Assembly (NCBI GenBank): GCA_963796705.1
Contig: CAWCMK010000004.1
Coordinates: 496,001 to 560,000 of the forward strand
Direction of reading: 5' to 3'
DNA: 64,000 bases
Origin: VRUE01 sp963796705
Lineage (GTDB): Bacteria; Actinomycetota; Thermoleophilia; Solirubrobacterales; 70-9
Shown: positions 60,796-64,000 of the stretch, in pieces
Numbering within the stretch: position 1 is the stretch's first letter
How the letters are laid out: each line of letters starts with the position of its first letter
Made by a program: the position numbers and the translations under genes
The notes under the pieces: generated by a model
The model's database searches: none
Seen by the model: only the letters and a program-made list of their open reading frames with translations
Told to the model about the DNA's origin: nothing

Positions 60796-61773
60796 ATGCG
60801 TGAGCGGATTCAGATCAGCCCACAGACCTACGCCAAGGTCGCGCTGGTCGCGCTTATCGGCCTCTCGGTGATCGTCCTGACCGGAGCCGGCGTGCGGCTG
60901 ACCGGATCTGGGCTCGGCTGTCCGGACTGGCCCAAGTGCTACGGGCGGACGGTGCCGCCGCTCAACACCCACGCCGTGATCGAGTTCGGCAACAGGGTGC
61001 TGACCGGCTTCGTCGGACTCGCGGTGATCGCGGCCGCGGTGCTCGCCTTCTTCCGTCGGCCCTACCGCTGGCACCTGGCCTTCTTCGGAGTCCTGCTGCC
61101 GCTGGGGGTGATGGCGCAGGCAATCCTCGGAGCGCTGGTCGTCGAGTACCACCTCGCCCCGGGACTCGTGATGAGTCATTTCATCCTCTCGATGGTGCTG
61201 CTCGACGCCTCCTTCGCGCTCGCCTGGTGTTCCCGATATGAACCATGGGAGCGACGGCGCTCCTCCGACCGCCTCGGCGTCTGGTCGGTTCGGGGGCTGA
61301 TCCCCCTGGGACAGCTGACGATCCTCGCCGGCACGGTCACTACCGCCTCCGGGCCCCACGCCGGCGCCCATCAGGGTCAGCTCGTGCACCGTTTCACGTT
61401 CGAGGGTGCCGGGACGCTGGAATGGGCGGTTCAGCGCCACGCCGCGATCGCGACTGTCTTCGGGCTGGCGGCGATCGGCGTGTGGTTCCTGCTGCGCCGA
61501 ACGGGAGGCGATAGGAGGGCGCTTAAACCGCTCGGGGTGGTTCTGGGGCTCCTCGCCCTGCAGGGCGTCGTGGGGGGCGTCCAGTGGGCTCTGAAGCTGC
61601 CGGGCGAGCTGGTCTGGATCCACGTCGCGCTGGCGACAGCGACCTGGCTGGCGATGCTCTGGACCGTGGCCAGCGCCGGTCGCCTGGAGCCGCGTGGAGC
61701 GGCCGCCGGGGCGCGGCGCGCGCGCGCGGATCAGCCCGAACGCACCGCCCCCGCCCTCTCGGCGCAGGGCTGA
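60796..61773 (+). CDS. ctaA: heme A synthase (CtaA/COX15)
   Basis: 325 residues, eight helices in two four-helix halves. Oxidises heme O to heme A. The paired cysteines GLGCPDWPKCYG (about residues 40-50) form the external disulfide of the CtaA family. Heme-ligand histidines are visible in THAVIEFGN, MSHFILSM, RHAAIATVF and WIHVALA. It gives the organism heme A, meaning a true aa3-type oxidase is expected. A perfect hairpin follows its stop, and another precedes its start. Confidence 0.9.
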   Translation: MRERIQISPQTYAKVALVALIGLSVIVLTGAGVRLTGSGLGCPDWPKCYGRTVPPLNTHAVIEFGNRVLTGFVGLAVIAAAVLAFFRRPYRWHLAFFGVLLPLGVMAQAILGALVVEYHLAPGLVMSHFILSMVLLDASFALAWCSRYEPWERRRSSDRLGVWSVRGLIPLGQLTILAGTVTTASGPHAGAHQGQLVHRFTFEGAGTLEWAVQRHAAIATVFGLAAIGVWFLLRRTGGDRRALKPLGVVLGLLALQGVVGGVQWALKLPGELVWIHVALATATWLAMLWTVASAGRLEPRGAAAGARRARADQPERTAPALSAQG

Positions 61774-61781
61774 GGTTGGCG

Positions 61782-61809
61782 CCAGACTGGGAACTCGATC
61801 CCAGTCTGG
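61782..61809. terminator. hairpin terminator between convergent ctaA and the Usp-like gene
   Basis: CCAGACTGGGA at 61782-61792 and TCCCAGTCTGG at 61799-61809 form a perfect 11-bp stem with a 6-base loop. It starts 8 bases after the ctaA stop and lies 17 bases past the stop of the convergent gene at 61827. It lacks a T run, but location and symmetry fit a bidirectional terminator. Confidence 0.55.
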
Positions 61810-61826
61810 GGACTCGGCTGGCTGCC

Positions 61827-62480
61827 TCAATCGTGCGCGGCGCCCTCGGCCTCGAGGTCAACGATGACGTGCGTAATGGGTAACTCAACCTCCTTGCGGG
61901 CCCGCGCGACGACGTCCGCCTCGAGCCAGCGCGAGCGGTCGGCGGGGTGGGTCGAGACGACGATCTCATCGGCCGGGAAGACCCGCAGCGCATCCTCGAT
62001 CGCGACATTGGGGTCGGAGTCGCCGATCTCACCTCTGGCCTTCAGTCCGAGGCGATCGATCTCGATCAGGGACAGCTCCATGCGCTGTCTGGCAAGCTCA
62101 ATCGCCTCATCGACGTCTGAGGCCCAATGGGCGGCGCGGGAAGCCGTCAGGGCCGGGGTGACGACGAGGATCTCGCTGCTGCGCCCCCGGCAGCGGTTGA
62201 GGATCTCCTCCCGCAGGGCCTGGCCTCCGACGGTCTCGTTGGCGATCACGAGCAGCCGGTAGCGCCCGTCCGCCCCGTGGCTCACCCGGACGCTGCGCGG
62301 CAGCGAGCCACGCGAGCTGCGATAGGCGACGCCGATCCCGAAGCCGATCAAGAGCGCTCCCCAGGCGGCGCCGATCGAGGGCCTGGTCAGCAATGTCAAA
62401 GCGATCACCGAGAGCGCGGCAACTCCAATCACCATGACCCAGCGAAAGGCGTCCGCCTCTGACCTCAGCGGATTGTGCAT
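61827..62480 (-). CDS. membrane-anchored universal-stress-like protein
   Basis: 217 residues from ATG 62480 (GTG 62495 possible). Two membrane helices (WVMVIGVAALSVIALTLL, IGAAWGALLIGFGIGVAYR) then a Usp-like domain: RYRLLVIANETVGGQAL, WASDVDEAIELARQRM and VFPADEIVVSTHPADRSRW. Same architecture as the gene at 3559-4155. It sits next to subunit III and another Usp-like gene, all on the minus strand, suggesting a role linked to respiration or energy stress; inference. Confidence 0.65.
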   Translation of the reverse strand: MHNPLRSEADAFRWVMVIGVAALSVIALTLLTRPSIGAAWGALLIGFGIGVAYRSSRGSLPRSVRVSHGADGRYRLLVIANETVGGQALREEILNRCRGRSSEILVVTPALTASRAAHWASDVDEAIELARQRMELSLIEIDRLGLKARGEIGDSDPNVAIEDALRVFPADEIVVSTHPADRSRWLEADVVARARKEVELPITHVIVDLEAEGAAHD

Positions 62481-62533
62481 ACCCCTAGGTTTCACCCCTC
62501 ACGCCCCGAGGTCAAGCGTGAGTCGCCTAGATC

Positions 62534-63160
62534 TCAGAGGATGTAGACGGTCGTGTAGACGATGATCCACATGACGTCGACGAAATGCCAGTAGATGCCC
62601 GGCACCTCGACGCCCAGGTGGTTCTTCTCCTCGGGTCCGAAATGGCCCCGGAAGGCGCGGATCGTGGCGAAGCTGAGGAGCATCAGCCCGATGAAGACAT
62701 GCGCGCCGTGCAGGCCGGTGAGGCAGTAAAAGATCGACCCAAAGGAGAGATCGCGCGCGCTGAAGCCGATATGCGCGTACTCGTTCAGCTGGATGAAGAG
62801 GAAGGTGGCGCCCAACAGCCAGGTCAACACCAGGCCGAGTTTGAGGCCGTTGCGGTTGCCCCGGCGGATCGACTCCAGCGCGTAGTGGACCGTGAAGCTC
62901 GAGGAGACCAGGATCGCCGTGTTGATGCCCGCAACAGCGACCGGCAGCTTGTACGGTTCCGGCGGCCAGGTCGAGGGGTGAACGACGACCCGCAGGAAGA
63001 AGTAGGAGGCGAAGAACGCCCCGAACAACATCACCTCGGAGACGATGAACAGCAGGATGCCGAGCGTCTGTCGATCGATCCGCGAGCTCTGGTTGGCCTC
63101 CGGCGGTCCGTGATGCTCCTCGTGAGGCCCGTGTCCCAGGGTGACGGTCGCGCTCTCCAT
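62534..63160 (-). CDS. ctaE: cytochrome c oxidase subunit III
   Basis: 208 residues. The N-terminal His-rich lead GHGPHEEHHGPPE is followed by five helices with standard COX III sequence: LLFIVSEVMLFGAFFASYFF, ILVSSSFTVHYALESIRRG, LTGLHGAHVFIGLMLL, GIYWHFVDVMWIIVYTTVYIL. No active metal site is expected in subunit III. Its ATG overlaps the Usp-like gene's stop (TGATG). Unlike subunits I and II in this window it looks fully ordinary, so it may belong to a complete oxidase just outside. Confidence 0.93.
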   Translation of the reverse strand: MESATVTLGHGPHEEHHGPPEANQSSRIDRQTLGILLFIVSEVMLFGAFFASYFFLRVVVHPSTWPPEPYKLPVAVAGINTAILVSSSFTVHYALESIRRGNRNGLKLGLVLTWLLGATFLFIQLNEYAHIGFSARDLSFGSIFYCLTGLHGAHVFIGLMLLSFATIRAFRGHFGPEEKNHLGVEVPGIYWHFVDVMWIIVYTTVYIL

Positions 63161-64000
63161 CAGTCCCCCGCTTCCTGACCCTCGGCGGCGCCACTCTCGG
63201 CCACTGCGGCCGCGACGGCGGCCGGCGGCCGGCCCACCTCGAGGTGCTCAACCGGCTTGTCGGTCAGCTCGCGCGTGCGGCCGACGAGGTCCTCGTTGAG
63301 CCATTGCGACTCCTCCCCGGCAAAGGTCGAGATCAGGATCTCGTCGATCCGGTAGTGCGCGATCGCGTTTCGCACGGCGTGGAAGGGGTCGGGGCTCATC
63401 GGCTGGCCCGTGGCGTCACAATCGGCGCGGTAGAGCTCCGCCAAAGTCGAGGCGAGATCGGCGACTATCTCGGCCTCGGGAACCTTCTCGCTGCGCGGGC
63501 AGATGATCGTGAAACGGTGTGGGTGGCCCGCCGCGCGCTCCTTGAGCCGGTTGACGAGGTCGGGCGCCGCCACCGTCTGGGTGGCGACGACCAGAGTGTG
63601 CGTGACCTCGAGACTGACCGAGTCCTCGGCGACGCGCACTGGGATATGGGTGATCCTGACATCGGGTTCGAACCGCTCTTCCGCCCAGACCACGAGGTCC
63701 TTGCGGGTCAGGCCAAAGCGGGTCTCATAGAGGCAGGAGAGCAGGACCTCGCTCGGATCGTGGGCGCGAACCGCGTCGTCCATCGCCAGCGCGGGATCGC
63801 GATCCATCACCTCGCCGACCGAGTCGATGCCGTACTCGGCAAGGACCGCCATCGTCACCTCAACGCGGGCGCGTGCCGCGTCGCGCAACTCGCCGCTGTC
63901 GATCAGCTGCCCGACCGCCGGCTGGTTCTGCGGGGCCACGACGGCGACCAGCGAGGCCTCGTCCGCCCGCTCGCGGATCCCCTGCAGCAGCTTGCGCCCC
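63160..64000 (-). CDS. tandem universal-stress-like protein, N-terminus beyond window
   Basis: At least 280 residues; the frame runs open to the edge (KLLQGIRERADEASLVAVVAPQ...), so the start is outside. Two Usp-like halves: one ending FIVCRPE-like at about 60-110 (PSEVLLSCLYETRFGL), another with RFTIICPRSEKVPE and DEILISTFAGEESQW, VEHLEVGRPPA. The second half resembles the Usp domains at 3559 and 61827 (VGRTRELTDKPVEHL). No membrane helix visible in the part seen. Coupled to ctaE by overlap. Confidence 0.7.
   Translation of the reverse strand, partial: GRKLLQGIRERADEASLVAVVAPQNQPAVGQLIDSGELRDAARARVEVTMAVLAEYGIDSVGEVMDRDPALAMDDAVRAHDPSEVLLSCLYETRFGLTRKDLVVWAEERFEPDVRITHIPVRVAEDSVSLEVTHTLVVATQTVAAPDLVNRLKERAAGHPHRFTIICPRSEKVPEAEIVADLASTLAELYRADCDATGQPMSPDPFHAVRNAIAHYRIDEILISTFAGEESQWLNEDLVGRTRELTDKPVEHLEVGRPPAAVAAAVAESGAAEGQEAGD

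Overview
The window is GC-rich, densely coded on both strands, and fits a soil actinobacterium of the Thermoleophilia/Solirubrobacterales type. This placement is an inference. It rests on codon and GC character, on several secreted proteins built on short KNSVGSKQLKKNAV-like repeats, on actinobacterial-style fatty-acid degradation genes, and on a heme A / cytochrome oxidase assembly cluster. Two complete tRNA genes (Arg-UCU, Pro-UGG) are present. I saw no rRNA, CRISPR array, prophage or intact transposase.

Layout. 1-8.5 kb: ABC ATPase (cut by the window edge) coupled to a glutamine amidotransferase, a tiny repeat protein with a secreted protein, a broken secreted-protein gene, a sterol-desaturase-family enzyme and two exported proteins. 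8.6-9.2 kb: tRNA-Arg gene, a 3'-half tRNA fragment and inverted repeats that look like an old integration site. 9.2-13.7 kb: quinone oxidoreductase, a long GA tract, a toxin-antitoxin pair with a frameshifted MazF, and a PucR-type regulator divergent from a fatty-acid desaturase. 14-20.6 kb: membrane GGDEF protein with a ruined HD-GYP domain, truncated PKD protein, large exported beta-propeller/TIG protein. 20.7-25.8 kb: four-gene operon of CHASE2-cyclase, cyclic-nucleotide-binding protein, metallo-beta-lactamase-fold hydrolase and FAD oxidoreductase, which looks like a cAMP signalling module.

25.8-36.6 kb is a zone of gene decay. It holds fragments of lgt, a hemolysin-III protein, a lipoprotein and others, between a few intact genes (beta-lactamase-like hydrolase, ABC exporter, two repeat-bearing exported proteins, alpha/beta hydrolase). 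It ends with an 806-bp segment bounded by inverted repeats. 36.6-47 kb is housekeeping: a membrane glycosyltransferase-like protein, MsrA, DUF1015, cobalamin adenosyltransferase, OsmC, SDR, Nudix, peroxiredoxin, thiolase. 48-53.6 kb: aminotransferase IV, then a beta-oxidation operon (acyl-CoA dehydrogenase, enoyl-CoA hydratase, 3-hydroxyacyl-CoA dehydrogenase) with greA, facing trxB. 53.6-55.7 kb: a membrane flippase-like protein with a PAP2 phosphatase.

55.7-64 kb is the cytochrome oxidase/heme A region: subunit II-like, subunit I-like, CtaB, two small membrane proteins, a diheme cytochrome c, CtaA, subunit III and two universal-stress-like proteins. The main finding is that the subunit I and II homologues here have lost almost every heme and copper ligand while keeping full length and reading frame. 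They appear to be a maintained cofactor-less oxidase pair beside otherwise ordinary oxidase genes.
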